DNA of 64,000 nucleotides from Parvibaculaceae bacterium (GTDB taxonomy: Bacteria > Pseudomonadota > Alphaproteobacteria > Parvibaculales > Parvibaculaceae): NCBI GenBank assembly GCA_019636015.1, contig JAHBYJ010000001.1, positions 1,426,001 through 1,490,000 of the forward strand. The letters are read 5' to 3'. Of the stretch, positions 49,298 to 58,747 are shown piece after piece (position 1 is the stretch's first letter; every line of letters starts with the position of its first letter). The translations under genes and the position numbers were made by a program. The notes under the pieces were generated by a model that searched no databases, was not told where the DNA came from, and was given only the letters and a program-made list of their open reading frames with translations.

Positions 49298-50044
49298 ATG
49301 GACATCCCCCGCATCTTCAACATCATGGAAAGCGCGCACCGCATCCATAATCCGTACACGCCGGAAAAGCTCGCCACTCTCGGCGCGGTGCTGCGGCTCG
49401 CGCCCGGCGCGCATGTGCTCGATCTCGGCAGCGGCTCGGGCGAGATGCTCTGCAGCTGGGCGCGCAATCACGGCATCACCGGTCTGGGCGTCGACATGAG
49501 CGCGCTCTTTTCGGAACAGGCGAAGCGCCGCGCGGAAGAACTCGGCGTTGCAGATCGGGTCGCGTTCATCCATGGCGATGCGGCGGGCTATGTGGCCGCT
49601 GAAAAGGCGGACATCGCCGCCTGTGTCGGCGCCACATGGATCGGCGGCGGCGTCGCCGGCACCATCGCGCTGCTCGCCAAGAGCCTCAAGCCCGGCGGCA
49701 TCGTCCTGATCGGCGAGCCTTACTGGCTCAAACGGCCGCCGACCGAAGAAATCGCCAAATCCTGCCTCGCCGGTTCGATTGCCGACTTTCACCTCCTGCC
49801 GGAGCTTCTCGCCTCCTTTGGCGACCTCGGCTACGACATCGTGGAAATGGTGCTGGCCGACCGCGAAGGCTGGGACAGATACGAAGCCGCGAAATGGCTT
49901 ACCATGCGTCGCTGGCTCGACGAGAATCCGGGCGACGAACTCGCGGGCGAAATCCGCGCCAGGCTCACATCCGAACCCGTCCGCTACGCGACTTACACGC
50001 GCGAATATCTCGGCTGGGGCACCTTTGCGTTGATGGCCCGCTGA
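49298..50044 (+). CDS. Class I SAM-dependent methyltransferase
   Basis: 248 aa. Motif I is HVLDLGSGSGEMLCSWARN, the beta-2 acid is in GLGVDMS, and ADIAACVGATWIGGGVAGTI is motif IV; the following GGIVLIGEPYW strand is typical of small-molecule methyltransferases. It is cytoplasmic, with unknown methyl acceptor. It is probably translated from the GNAT transcript (19-base gap, GAGC ribosome-binding site). It is convergent with znuA, six bases apart. Confidence 0.85.
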   Translation: MDIPRIFNIMESAHRIHNPYTPEKLATLGAVLRLAPGAHVLDLGSGSGEMLCSWARNHGITGLGVDMSALFSEQAKRRAEELGVADRVAFIHGDAAGYVAAEKADIAACVGATWIGGGVAGTIALLAKSLKPGGIVLIGEPYWLKRPPTEEIAKSCLAGSIADFHLLPELLASFGDLGYDIVEMVLADREGWDRYEAAKWLTMRRWLDENPGDELAGEIRARLTSEPVRYATYTREYLGWGTFALMAR

Positions 50045-50050
50045 TCGGCC

Positions 50051-51031
50051 TCAATTCTTCTGCATCGCCTCGATCAGCGCCGGCACATTATGCCGGAACA
50101 TCGCCACATAGGTCGGCGCCGGTCCGCCCGGCGCGGACAGCGCGTCGGAATAAAGCGTGCCGCCGTTCTCCACGCCCGTCTCCCGCGCAATGGTTTCCAT
50201 CATGCGCGGATTGCCCATGTTCTCCATGAAGAGGGCGCGGATCTTCTCGCGCCGCATCTGGTCCACAAGCCGCGCCAGCGCCTCCGCGCTCGGGTCGCCC
50301 TGATTGCCCACGCCCGCCGCCGACAGGAACTCGACGCCATAGGCCTTCTCGAAATAGGCGAAGGCGTCATGCGTGGTGATGACCTTGCGCTTCTCCTTCG
50401 GCAGCCGCCCGATCTCGGCTCGCACCCATTCGTCGAGCTTCTTCAGTTCGGTGATGTAGCTCTCCGCATTGGCCTCGTAGAGCGTCGCGTTCGCCGGGTC
50501 CTTCTCCGCCAGCGCAATGGCGATATTGCGGACATAGGTGATGCCGTTGCGAATGTCCTGCCAGGCATGCGGATCGAAATCCTGCGGCGCCTTCGGATAG
50601 CCGTCCTTGTCGTGGCTGTGCCCCCGGCCATGATCGTGGTCATGACCGTGACCAGGTCCGTGATCATGGGCACCCGCCGCAAGGTCGAGCGGATTGACGC
50701 CGAAACTCGCCGTCACATATTTCGCCTTGCTCTTGGCCGAAGCCGCAAGCCGCACCAGCCACGGCTCGAAGCCGAGCCCGTTGATGATGAGCACATCCGC
50801 TTCCGCAAGCTGCGCCACATGCGCCGGCCCCGGCTCGAAGACATGCGCATCCGCATCCGGCCCCACAAGCGTGGTCACTTCCGCGCGCGCACCGGCGACG
50901 TTCTTCGCCATGTCCGCGAGAATGCTGAAACTCGCAACGATCTTGAGCGGCGCCTGCTCTTCTTCGGCGCGCGCGGGCAGGGCCGCGAGGCCGAGCGCGA
51001 GGGAAAGGCAGAGCGCGAGCAGATGTTTCAT
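50051..51031 (-). CDS. znuA: Zinc ABC transporter substrate-binding protein
   Basis: 326 aa. A signal peptide (LLALCLSLALGLAALPARAE) precedes a cluster A-I metal-binding fold. The histidine-rich loop at about residues 118-145 (HDHGPGHGHDHDHGRGHSHD) is the hallmark of zinc rather than manganese binding proteins. Metal ligands are expected at His in DADAHVFEPGP, His in FDPHAWQD and His in KVITTHDAFAYF. It captures periplasmic zinc for ZnuBC. It is the last gene of the operon, 10 bases after znuB. Confidence 0.93.
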   Translation of the reverse strand: MKHLLALCLSLALGLAALPARAEEEQAPLKIVASFSILADMAKNVAGARAEVTTLVGPDADAHVFEPGPAHVAQLAEADVLIINGLGFEPWLVRLAASAKSKAKYVTASFGVNPLDLAAGAHDHGPGHGHDHDHGRGHSHDKDGYPKAPQDFDPHAWQDIRNGITYVRNIAIALAEKDPANATLYEANAESYITELKKLDEWVRAEIGRLPKEKRKVITTHDAFAYFEKAYGVEFLSAAGVGNQGDPSAEALARLVDQMRREKIRALFMENMGNPRMMETIARETGVENGGTLYSDALSAPGGPAPTYVAMFRHNVPALIEAMQKN

Positions 51032-51041
51032 CGCTTTCTCC

Positions 51042-51911
51042 TTACTCGTGGAAATGGGCGCGCGGGAAATATCGCGTGCGCAGGCTCTCCCGCGTGCCGA
51101 GCATCACCGACAGAACATAGAACGCACCGGCCGTCAGAACGATGGCAGGCCCCGACGGCAGGTTGAAATTATAGGAGATGAGAAGCCCTGCGAGCCCCGA
51201 CAGGAAGGCGAAGGCGGAGGAAAGCGCCGAAAGCGACCACACGGCCCCGGCCCAGAAGCGCGCTGCGGCGGCGGGCAGGATGATGAGGCCGAGCGCCATC
51301 AGCGTGCCGAGCGCCTGGAACCCGGCGACGAGGTTCACGACCACGAGCGACAGGAACACGAAATGCCAGATCGTGCCGCCGCCCGTCGTCGCGCGGAGGA
51401 ATGCCGGGTCGAAACATTCGATCACGAGCGGCCGGTAGATCGCGGCCAGCGTGATGACCGTCAGCGTGGCGATGGAGGCGATCAGCAGCAACGCATCGTC
51501 CGTGACCGAGAGAATGGTGCCGAACAGCACATGCAAGAGGTCGACGCTCGATCCGCGCATCGAGACGAGCAGCACGCCGAGCGCAAGGCTCACGAGATAG
51601 AAGGCGGCAAGGCTCGCATCCTCGCGCAGCGCCGTCGTCCGGCTGATCAGCGCCGCCAGCAGCACGATGGCAAGTCCCGCCAGCAGGCCGCCGAAACTCA
51701 TCCACCAGATCGAGAGCCCCGCCGCGAGAAAGCCGATCGCGGCCCCTGGCAGGATCGCATGGCTCATCGCATCGCCCATCAGGCTCATGCGCCGCAGAAT
51801 GAGAAACGTGCCGATGGGCCCGCCGCCGATTGCAAGCGCAAGACAGGCCACAAGCGCGCGGCGCATGAAGCCGTAATCGGCAAAGGGCGCGATCAGCACA
51901 TCGTAGATCAT
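51042..51911 (-). CDS. znuB: Zinc ABC transporter permease
   Basis: 289 aa from ATG 51911, which overlaps the stop of znuC by four bases. It has eight or so helices of the ABC-3 family: LACLALAIGGGPIGTFLILR, then MGDAMSHAILPGAAIGFLAA (the conserved DAxSHAxLPG segment) and TLMALGLIILPAAAARFWAG. It is an inner-membrane channel for Zn2+. An in-frame start at 51926 would overlap znuC by 19 bases and adds nothing conserved. Confidence 0.93.
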   Translation of the reverse strand: MIYDVLIAPFADYGFMRRALVACLALAIGGGPIGTFLILRRMSLMGDAMSHAILPGAAIGFLAAGLSIWWMSFGGLLAGLAIVLLAALISRTTALREDASLAAFYLVSLALGVLLVSMRGSSVDLLHVLFGTILSVTDDALLLIASIATLTVITLAAIYRPLVIECFDPAFLRATTGGGTIWHFVFLSLVVVNLVAGFQALGTLMALGLIILPAAAARFWAGAVWSLSALSSAFAFLSGLAGLLISYNFNLPSGPAIVLTAGAFYVLSVMLGTRESLRTRYFPRAHFHE

Positions 51912-52645
51912 GCCGCGTCGCTCCACCCGTCGGAGATGTAGCGCGCGCGGCGGAGATTGTCCGGCGTCAGAACCTCGTCCGTCGGCCCCCAGGCGACAGG
52001 CTCCCGCGCGATCAGCAGCGATTGCGGAAACGCCTCGCGCACGCGTTCGAGATCGTGCAGCACGGCGATCACGGTTCGTCCCTCGTCATGCCAGGTCCGC
52101 ACCAGCGCCAGCAGGTCGCCCGCCGTCCGCTCGTCCACCGCCGCCAGCGGCTCGTCGAGCAGCACGATTCCCGCATCCTGCAGCATCAGCCGCGCAAAGA
52201 GCACGCGCTGCAATTGCCCGGCCGACAGCGTGCCCACCTGCCGCGCGTCGAAGCCCTCGAGCCCCACCGCCGCAAGCGCCGCCTTCGCGCGCCGCACGTG
52301 CTCGCCCGTCAGCGCGCGGAACATGCCGAGATCGCGCCAGAGGCCAAGCGACACCGCGTCGATCACGCTGATCGGAAAGCTGCGGTCGATTTCGGCAAGC
52401 TGCGGCAGATAGGCGATGCGTTCGCCCGCGCCGCCTTCGATGCCGATGCTGCCTTCACTTGGCCTGACGAGACCGGCGATGGATTTGAGGAGCGTCGATT
52501 TTCCCGCGCCGTTCGGCCCCACAATGGCGGTCAGGCTCCCCGCCGCGAATGTGCCGCTCAGGTGATGCACCGCCGGCTCGCGGTCATAGGCGACCGTGAG
52601 GTCGCGCAGCGCGATGGCGGGAACGGCGTGGCGATAGGCGTTCAT
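51908..52645 (-). CDS. znuC: Zinc ABC transporter ATP-binding protein
   Basis: 245 aa. Walker A is VGPNGAGKSTLL, Q-loop AYLPQLAEID, Walker B IVLLDEPLAAVDERT and H-loop VLHDLERV. The signature reads LSAGQLQR instead of LSGGQ, a mild variation. It energises zinc import with ZnuB and ZnuA. It shares ATGA overlaps with the 43-aa leader gene upstream and znuB downstream. Control by Zur is expected from the box at 52796. Confidence 0.92.
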   Translation of the reverse strand: MNAYRHAVPAIALRDLTVAYDREPAVHHLSGTFAAGSLTAIVGPNGAGKSTLLKSIAGLVRPSEGSIGIEGGAGERIAYLPQLAEIDRSFPISVIDAVSLGLWRDLGMFRALTGEHVRRAKAALAAVGLEGFDARQVGTLSAGQLQRVLFARLMLQDAGIVLLDEPLAAVDERTAGDLLALVRTWHDEGRTVIAVLHDLERVREAFPQSLLIAREPVAWGPTDEVLTPDNLRRARYISDGWSDAA

Positions 52646-52773
52646 CGCGCCAGTGCCCAGAAAACCGCAAGCCAGAGAACCGCTGCCGCGCCGATGGCCA
52701 CGGCCAGCCGGAAGCCGATCCCCGCCGCGAAGGCACTGGGCGCATGGCGCTCTCCGGTATCGCGCTGGGCCAC
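52642..52773 (-). CDS. 43-aa single-helix membrane protein leading the znu operon
   Basis: GTG 52773 to TGA 52642, 43 residues: a polar start (AQRDTGERHAPSAF) then one hydrophobic helix (LAVAIGAAAVLWLAVFWALA). GGAG lies nine bases upstream, and the stop overlaps the znuC start as ATGA, so the frame is very likely translated. It directly follows the Zur-like box. I do not recognise a family. A small membrane partner of the transporter, or simply a translational coupler, are the options. Confidence 0.65.
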   Translation of the reverse strand: MAQRDTGERHAPSAFAAGIGFRLAVAIGAAAVLWLAVFWALAR

Positions 52774-52795
52774 GAGTCCGCTCCGAAATCTGAAC

Positions 52796-52810
52796 TGTAA
52801 TATTATAACA
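52796..52810. promoter_or_regulatory. Zur-like box upstream of the znu operon
   Basis: TGTAATATTATAACA, read on the minus strand as TGTTATAATATTACA, matches the core of known Zur sites (ATGTTATANTATAACAT type) with one asymmetric position. It is 23 bases upstream of the first codon of the operon and is the only AT-rich patch in a GC-rich gap. Repression by Zn-Zur is the natural reading. Confidence 0.85.
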
Positions 52811-52867
52811 CCGGGAAGCTAGGCGGCTTTCGGCGGAAAGGCAAGCTGCGCGGGGAGGGGGCTGAAC

Positions 52868-54946
52868 TCACCGCCCCTCGCGCCACCAGGCGAGCGCCAG
52901 CGTGCCGAGAAGCAGCAACAGCGCCAGCGGCCCCGCGATGAGCGGCACCTGATGCACCGCATGGACGAGATATTGTTCGTTCCGCCGGAGCCCCATCCAG
53001 CTTGCACCCGCCGCATCCTGCCCCGCGCGCACGGAGCGGAGCGTGGGCAGTCCTTCTCCCGCCTCGCCCGCCCACCAGACGCCGCCGCCCGATTCCGAAG
53101 CCACCGGGCGGATGATCCCCTCCGTCGCGCGCACATCGGCGATCTCGCGCGGGTTGAGCGGCCCCGCCGCCGCCACGGCGGAAAGTTCGCCCTGCGTCAC
53201 GCGATAGAGTCCGAGCTCGCGCGCCTCGATCGATGCCTCGAAGCGCCCGGGCGCCACTTCCTCGAGCGCGGCTTCCTCTTGCTTGCCGGAGGGGAGCGTG
53301 ACGCGCGCCGGCGGCGTCTCGTCTTCCATCGTACGGCGGCGGATGGTGAGCAGACCGCCCTGCACCGAGGCCGAGAGATTTTCTTCCTCGAGGTCCGGCT
53401 CCTTCATCAGCCAATGCGCAAGGCGGCGCAGGAGCTCGGCCTGCGGTCCGCCGCCTTCATAGCCGCGCGACCAGAGCCAGACATGGTCCGACAGAAGCTG
53501 CGCCACGCGGCCTTCGCCGGCGCGGGCCAGCACCATCAGCGGCTTCCCGTCCGGCGTGTCCATCAGCGTGTCGCCCGTATCGATGCCGACATCAATGGAG
53601 CGGAACCAGCGGCCCCATTGCGGTTCGTCCTCGCCGCCGCTTCCCGGCAGCTCGGCGGTCACGGGGTGGCGCGCGCCCTTGTCGGTCACCTCGGGGCGGA
53701 AGCCGCCCTCGCTCGTCGTTTCCAGCGGATGCGCCGGCAGGATCGCCGCAAGCGGCGTCCGGTAGATCGAATAGGGCGAGGCGAAGGCCGGCCCCTCCGC
53801 CGCCAGAAACGCGCCGCCCGCTTCCACGTAATCGACGATGTTGAGGTAATAGGCGAGCGGCAGCACGCCGCGCCGCTTGTAGCGGTCGAAGATGATGAGA
53901 TCGAACTGGTCGAGCTTCTCGTCGAAAAGTTCGCGCGTCGGAAAGGCGATCAGCGACAGCTCGTCGATGGGCGTACCGTCGTGTTTCTCCGGCGGCCGCA
54001 GAATGGTGAAGTGAACGAGGTCAACGGAAGGATCGGATTTCAGCAGGTTCCGCCATGTCCGTTCGCCCGGATGCGGCTCGCCCGAAACGAGCAGCACGCG
54101 AAGCCGGTCGCGCACGCCATTGGCGATCACCACGGCGCGGTTGTTGAGCGTGGTGAGTTCGTCCGGGCCCTCCGCCACATCGATCTCGATTACATTCGCG
54201 CCGCCATGCTGCAGCGACAGCGTGATCCTCTCCACCGCGCCGATGGCGACGTCCTTTTCCGCCACGCTCTCGCCATCGATGGAAAGCGTCACACGCGCCG
54301 TCTCGCCGGTCGGCGCTTCGCCGGCCGCGGTCTCGTCCACGCGAAAGGAAAGCTCCACCGGCTCGCCGACAATGCCGAAGCGCGGCGCTTCCAGCACCTG
54401 CAGCCGCCGGTCCTTCTCGCCTGGCCGCCCGATGATGAGCCCATGCACAGGCGCATCGAAGCCGAGCTCGCGAATGCTGCCCGGCGCGTCATGCACCTGC
54501 CCGTCGGTGATGAAGATCGCACCCGCCACGCGCTCGCGCGGCACATCGGAAAGCGCCTCTTCCAGCGCGCGGAAAAGCGTCGTGCCGTTCTCGTCCTGCG
54601 GGTCGTTGCGCGCCTCCACGATCCGCGTCTCGATGCCGTCCATGCGCTCGAGCCTCTCGCTGAGGCGTGCCAGCGCGGCATCGGTTTCCTGCGGCCGCTT
54701 GCCGATCTCCTGGCTCTGGCTCCGGTCCACCACAATGGCGGCGATATCCGGCACCGCCTCGCGCTCCTCGCTGCGGATCGTCGGGTTGAAGAGCGTCACG
54801 AGCAGCACGGCAAGCGCGATGGCGCGGAGCGGCGCGCCGCGCGCACGGCGGTAGAAGGAATAGACGATCAGCGCCACGCCGGGCAGCGCCAGCGCGAGGA
54901 TCAGCAGGACAGGAGCAAGCGGTTCGAAAACGATATGCCAGGCCAT
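52868..54946 (-). CDS. Membrane protein with vWA- and class I glutamine amidotransferase-like domains
   Basis: 692 aa. Two N-terminal helices (LLILALALPGVALIVYSFYR, LRAIALAVLLVTLFNPTIRS) precede a degenerate von Willebrand A domain (IAAIVVDRSQSQEIGKRPQE, IFITDGQVHDAPG). An amidotransferase-like fold follows at about 275-440 (VLLVSGEPHPGERTWRNLLK, VEAGGAFLAAEGPAF) without the catalytic Cys-His pair, so it is probably non-enzymatic. A last helix (LIAGPLALLLLLGTLALAWW) anchors the C-terminus. It is the final gene of the MoxR cluster, eight bases after the DUF4159 gene. Confidence 0.82.
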   Translation of the reverse strand: MAWHIVFEPLAPVLLILALALPGVALIVYSFYRRARGAPLRAIALAVLLVTLFNPTIRSEEREAVPDIAAIVVDRSQSQEIGKRPQETDAALARLSERLERMDGIETRIVEARNDPQDENGTTLFRALEEALSDVPRERVAGAIFITDGQVHDAPGSIRELGFDAPVHGLIIGRPGEKDRRLQVLEAPRFGIVGEPVELSFRVDETAAGEAPTGETARVTLSIDGESVAEKDVAIGAVERITLSLQHGGANVIEIDVAEGPDELTTLNNRAVVIANGVRDRLRVLLVSGEPHPGERTWRNLLKSDPSVDLVHFTILRPPEKHDGTPIDELSLIAFPTRELFDEKLDQFDLIIFDRYKRRGVLPLAYYLNIVDYVEAGGAFLAAEGPAFASPYSIYRTPLAAILPAHPLETTSEGGFRPEVTDKGARHPVTAELPGSGGEDEPQWGRWFRSIDVGIDTGDTLMDTPDGKPLMVLARAGEGRVAQLLSDHVWLWSRGYEGGGPQAELLRRLAHWLMKEPDLEEENLSASVQGGLLTIRRRTMEDETPPARVTLPSGKQEEAALEEVAPGRFEASIEARELGLYRVTQGELSAVAAAGPLNPREIADVRATEGIIRPVASESGGGVWWAGEAGEGLPTLRSVRAGQDAAGASWMGLRRNEQYLVHAVHQVPLIAGPLALLLLLGTLALAWWREGR

Positions 54947-54954
54947 GCGCGCTC

Positions 54955-57753
54955 CTACTGGCCAAGCCGTTCGAGAAGCGCGGGCACGTGAACCTGGTCC
55001 GCCTTGTAGTTCCCCGTCAGCGCATAGATGACGAGGTTGATGCCGAAGCGATAGGCCATTTCGCGCTGGCGTTCGCCGCCCGGCGTCGTGGCATAGAGCG
55101 CGCGCCCGTTACGGTCCCGCGCCCAGGCGGCGGCATAATCGTTCGCGCCGACCACGATCGTCGTCACGCCGTCATTGGCAATCTGGTCGGTCTCCGCCGT
55201 CACCGCTTCCACCCAGACCTGTCCGCCATCGTAGCGCCCGGGAAATTGCTGCAGCAGGTAATAGGATCTGGTGAGCACGTGATCCGGCGTCACGGGTTCG
55301 AGCGGCGGCAGGTCGAGCTGGCCGATCAGCCGCCGCATTGTCGCCGTGCCGGGCGTCACCGCGCCGCCTGCCGCGCGGTCCTGGTCGCGCGTATCGAAGA
55401 GAATGGTGCCGCCATTCTTCATATAGGCGTTGATCTTGGCGAGCGCCTGCGGCGTCAGGCTGTCTTGCCCCTCGGACATCGGCCAGTAGAGCAAGGGGAA
55501 GAAGGAAAGTTCGTCCCGCTCCACATTCACGCCCATCGGTTCCGCCGGTTCGAAAGCCGTGCGCGCGCGCAGCGCCATGCTGAGGCCGGAAAGCCCCGCC
55601 TCGCTCGTCGCGTCGATCTCCCGGTCGCCGGTGATGACATAGGCAAGCCGCGTCTCTAGCGTCGCCTTGAGCGCGAACTCGTCGGGGGGCAACGTCTCCT
55701 GCGCCCGCGCATCGGAAAGCGGCGCGATCAGCGCCACGGCCAGGAGCACCGGCGCCGCCCGCATCGCAAACCGCACGCGGCGGATTTTCTCGGTCTCGAA
55801 AAGCCCCGTCACCCAGAGCGCGGCCAGCGTGTCAAGCACCAGCAGGAAAAGCGCGATGACGAGGAAGAGCGCCGCCAGCCGCAGCTCCGGCGCGCCCTCG
55901 AAAAGGCGCCGCTCCGAAAGCCCCGGCAGCGCGCCGAGCGGCTGCAGCTCCATCTCGGCGGTCGCAAGGTTGAGCGCGCGGGGCGAGGAGGCGGGCCCGT
56001 AAAGCCCCGGCGGATGGCGCGGGCTCCGCTCCGCGCTGTAAAGCCGCTCATAGGCGATCGGCGTCGCCGTCGCGGGCGGCGTACCGAGACGGCCGAAACC
56101 GTTCAGCGTCGCAAGCGGGCTCAGCAGCGCGCGTTCGCGCGCGCCGCCCGGCGTTTCGGTGCTGACGACGCCCTGCGAAAGTTCGACGCTCCGCTTGAGC
56201 ATTTCCACGAAAAGGCCCGAGATCGGCAGCGTCGACCAGTCGCGATTGGCCGTCACGTGAAAGAGCACGATGGTGCCCTTGCCGCGCTGTGCCGCCGTCA
56301 CCAGCGGCGTGCCGTCCGAAAGCCGCGCCCATGTATGCCGCGCAAGCTCGGGCGAGGGCTCGGCCAGCACCTGCCGTGCCACGCTCACATCCTCGGGCAC
56401 ATCGATGCCGAAGAACGGGCTGTCCTCCTCGAAAGGCGCAAGGCTCTGCGGCGTGCTCCACGACAGCGCACCGCCCAGCGCCCGCCCGCCGCTCCTGAGC
56501 GGCACCGGCACGAGGTCGTCGCCATGCTCGGCAAGTCTCGGGCCGGCGAAGCGGATCAGCATGCCGCCATTCTCGATGAAGGCGGCAATGCGGTCATGCG
56601 AGGCGGATGTCAGATTGCCGATATCGGCAAGCACCAGCACCGACAGCGGCGATGAAAGCAGCGCCTCGATCGCCGCATCCGCATTGCGCTCCTGCGCCGC
56701 CTCGCGCAGCTCCACGTAGGGCGCAAGCGCGCGGCGCAGATAATAGACGTCGGAAAGCAGCGGCTGCGCTTCCTCGAGCCGCGCGCCCGAAACGATGCCC
56801 GCATTGCGCCGCCGCCAGCGCTCGTCGGCGAGCACCACGGCGCCCGCCGATGCCTCCCCCGCGATTTCGAGCCGCGCAATCCGGTTCCTGAGTTCGAGCG
56901 GCATGTCGAACCGCGCCTCGGTCGCCGTCTCGCCCTCGCCAAGCGTGAAGCCGATATCGCCGATGGTGCTGCCTTCCGCATCGAGCGCGCGCACGCTTCC
57001 CTCGCGTATCCCCGTCCCGTCGGCGCGAATGATGCGCGGCGCAATGCCGCCTGCGTCGCGCTCGGGCGGCAGCAGCGCCAGCGCGCGCGCTGCGGGCGCC
57101 GGTTCGATCAGCGTCACGCCGCCGCCGGTGAGCGCCGCCAGCCGCTCGGAAAATTGCGCCGCCGCGCCATGGTCGAGCCCGTCGCTCAGCCACACCGCCT
57201 GCACGCCGTCGGGCATCGCCGCCCCTTCGAGCCGCTCGATCAGTGCCACCTGGTCGGGCTCGATGGGCTGCGGCTCCATGGCGCGGGCGCGGGCATGCGC
57301 CTCCGCCGCCGCCTCGAAGGCGAGCGGCGAGGGGTTGATCTCGGGCGCCGTGCCCACCGCGAGCACCGCACGGTTCTCGCGCGCCGCATCGGCGATGAGC
57401 GCATCCATCGTTGCGCGCCGCTCGCTCCAGCGCGCGGCGGATGACCAGCCATTGTCGGTGACGATGAGAAGCGGCCCCGCGCCTCCGACGCGCGCCGAAG
57501 GGTTCCACACCGGCCCCGCCAGCGCGAGTACGACAAGCGCCGCAATCGCCATGCGCAGCAGCAGAAGCCAGAGCGGCGTATGCGCGGGCGTCTCCTCCTC
57601 GCGCACAAGGCCCACAAGCAGCCGGATCGCGGGAAAGCGCACGCGCTTCGGCAGCGGCGGGCTGATCCTGAGCAGCCACCAGATCGCGGGCAGCGCGGCA
57701 AGACCGGCAAGCATCCAGGGTGCGGTAAAGGCGAGAGGACCGAGCGCGAGCAT
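54955..57753 (-). CDS. DUF4159 domain-containing membrane protein with BatA-like N-terminus
   Basis: 932 aa. The N-terminal BatA/aerotolerance-like region has two helices (LAALPAIWWLLRISPPLPKR, LLRMAIAALVVLALAGPVWN). A vWA-like middle part (LLIVTDNGWSSAARWSERRA) and a Gln-amidotransferase-like segment (AFIENGGMLIRFAGPRLAEH) follow. Helices near 640-700 lead to the C-terminal DUF4159 (about 725-930: FFPLLYWPMSEGQDSLTPQA, KNGGTILFDTRDQDRAAGGA). It is an inner-membrane component of the MoxR/DUF58 cluster and is thought to act in envelope integrity. It lies 18 bases after the DUF58 gene. Confidence 0.82.
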   Translation of the reverse strand: MLALGPLAFTAPWMLAGLAALPAIWWLLRISPPLPKRVRFPAIRLLVGLVREEETPAHTPLWLLLLRMAIAALVVLALAGPVWNPSARVGGAGPLLIVTDNGWSSAARWSERRATMDALIADAARENRAVLAVGTAPEINPSPLAFEAAAEAHARARAMEPQPIEPDQVALIERLEGAAMPDGVQAVWLSDGLDHGAAAQFSERLAALTGGGVTLIEPAPAARALALLPPERDAGGIAPRIIRADGTGIREGSVRALDAEGSTIGDIGFTLGEGETATEARFDMPLELRNRIARLEIAGEASAGAVVLADERWRRRNAGIVSGARLEEAQPLLSDVYYLRRALAPYVELREAAQERNADAAIEALLSSPLSVLVLADIGNLTSASHDRIAAFIENGGMLIRFAGPRLAEHGDDLVPVPLRSGGRALGGALSWSTPQSLAPFEEDSPFFGIDVPEDVSVARQVLAEPSPELARHTWARLSDGTPLVTAAQRGKGTIVLFHVTANRDWSTLPISGLFVEMLKRSVELSQGVVSTETPGGARERALLSPLATLNGFGRLGTPPATATPIAYERLYSAERSPRHPPGLYGPASSPRALNLATAEMELQPLGALPGLSERRLFEGAPELRLAALFLVIALFLLVLDTLAALWVTGLFETEKIRRVRFAMRAAPVLLAVALIAPLSDARAQETLPPDEFALKATLETRLAYVITGDREIDATSEAGLSGLSMALRARTAFEPAEPMGVNVERDELSFFPLLYWPMSEGQDSLTPQALAKINAYMKNGGTILFDTRDQDRAAGGAVTPGTATMRRLIGQLDLPPLEPVTPDHVLTRSYYLLQQFPGRYDGGQVWVEAVTAETDQIANDGVTTIVVGANDYAAAWARDRNGRALYATTPGGERQREMAYRFGINLVIYALTGNYKADQVHVPALLERLGQ

Positions 57754-57771
57754 GATCTAGCGGCCTGCCAT

Positions 57772-58722
57772 CTAGACACCGGCCCTTGGCGCCTTGCGCG
57801 CGGCAATGGCGCCCGACAGCGCGCCGTAAAGCGCGAGCAGCGCCGTCTGCGGGCCCCGGTCCGTGCGATGCGTCGCAAAGGTGAAGTTCACGCGCCGCGC
57901 CGTCTCGATGATGCGGTTGCGGTGGATTTCGAGCCGCTGGTGATAGGCTTCGCGCAAATTCTGCGCCCGTCCCACCGTCAGCCGCAACTCCTCCTCGATG
58001 CCTTCGAATTCCGTGCGGCCGGAAAAGGGCAGGTCTTCTTCCGCCGGGTCGAGCACCTGGATCATGTGCCCGCGCACGCCGTCCGACGCATAGGCCTTGA
58101 TCTGCGCCACGATCTCGTCGGCAGGCGAGAGGAAATCGCTGATCAGCACCACTTGCGCATAACGCGGAATCCGTTCGGCCGGCGGCAGGCTGCCGCTCTT
58201 CGCCGCGCTGTCCTCGTCCGCGCCCTCATTGTCGATCAGCGCATGCGCCATCCGGCGAAGCGCGCTGCGCCCCGGCGCGGGCGTGAAGCCGTGGCCGAGC
58301 GGCGCCACGCTTTCGCCGCCCTGAATGAGAAGCGATGACAGCGCGAGCGCGAGCACGGTCGCGCGGTCCTTCTTGCTGCAGGGCGCGAAGTCGGACGCAT
58401 AATCCATCGAGGCCGAACCGTCGCGCCAGATCCAGATGCTTTCCGCCGCCTCGCGCTCCGTCTCGCGCACGAAGAGATGGGACGAGCGCGCCGAATGCCG
58501 CCAGTCGACGGAGGACGCGGTGTCGCCCTCGCGGTAGCGGCGATATTGCCAGAAGGTCTCGCCCATGCCGGTGCGCCGCCGTCCGTGAACGCCCTGCGCG
58601 ATGGTGGAGGCGACATGCTCGGCTTCCGTGACAAGCGGCGGCATGGCCTCCGCCAGCGCCTCGGCCTGTTCGCGCAGGCCGATCGCACCGGGAAGCGCCG
58701 AGTGAGACCGCGTCGAGACCAT
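57772..58722 (-). CDS. DUF58 domain-containing protein
   Basis: 316 aa. The diagnostic DUF58 block is YREGDTASSVDWRHSARSSH followed by LFVRETEREAAESIWIWRDG and SASM, a vWA-like MIDAS (D-G-S-A-S) in a short form. No membrane helix is present, unlike longer DUF58 proteins. It is the usual partner of MoxR AAA+ ATPases, encoded 25 bases upstream. It probably serves as a vWA adaptor delivering a client or metal cofactor. It starts at ATG 58722. The client is unknown. Confidence 0.88.
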   Translation of the reverse strand: MVSTRSHSALPGAIGLREQAEALAEAMPPLVTEAEHVASTIAQGVHGRRRTGMGETFWQYRRYREGDTASSVDWRHSARSSHLFVRETEREAAESIWIWRDGSASMDYASDFAPCSKKDRATVLALALSSLLIQGGESVAPLGHGFTPAPGRSALRRMAHALIDNEGADEDSAAKSGSLPPAERIPRYAQVVLISDFLSPADEIVAQIKAYASDGVRGHMIQVLDPAEEDLPFSGRTEFEGIEEELRLTVGRAQNLREAYHQRLEIHRNRIIETARRVNFTFATHRTDRGPQTALLALYGALSGAIAARKAPRAGV

Positions 58723-58747
58723 GTCTTTGCTTATGTCTTTCTCTCGT

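Noticed and set aside
52952..54991. 679-codon open frame antisense to the vWA/amidotransferase-like gene
   Set aside because: Arg/His-rich shadow of a well-supported membrane protein gene.
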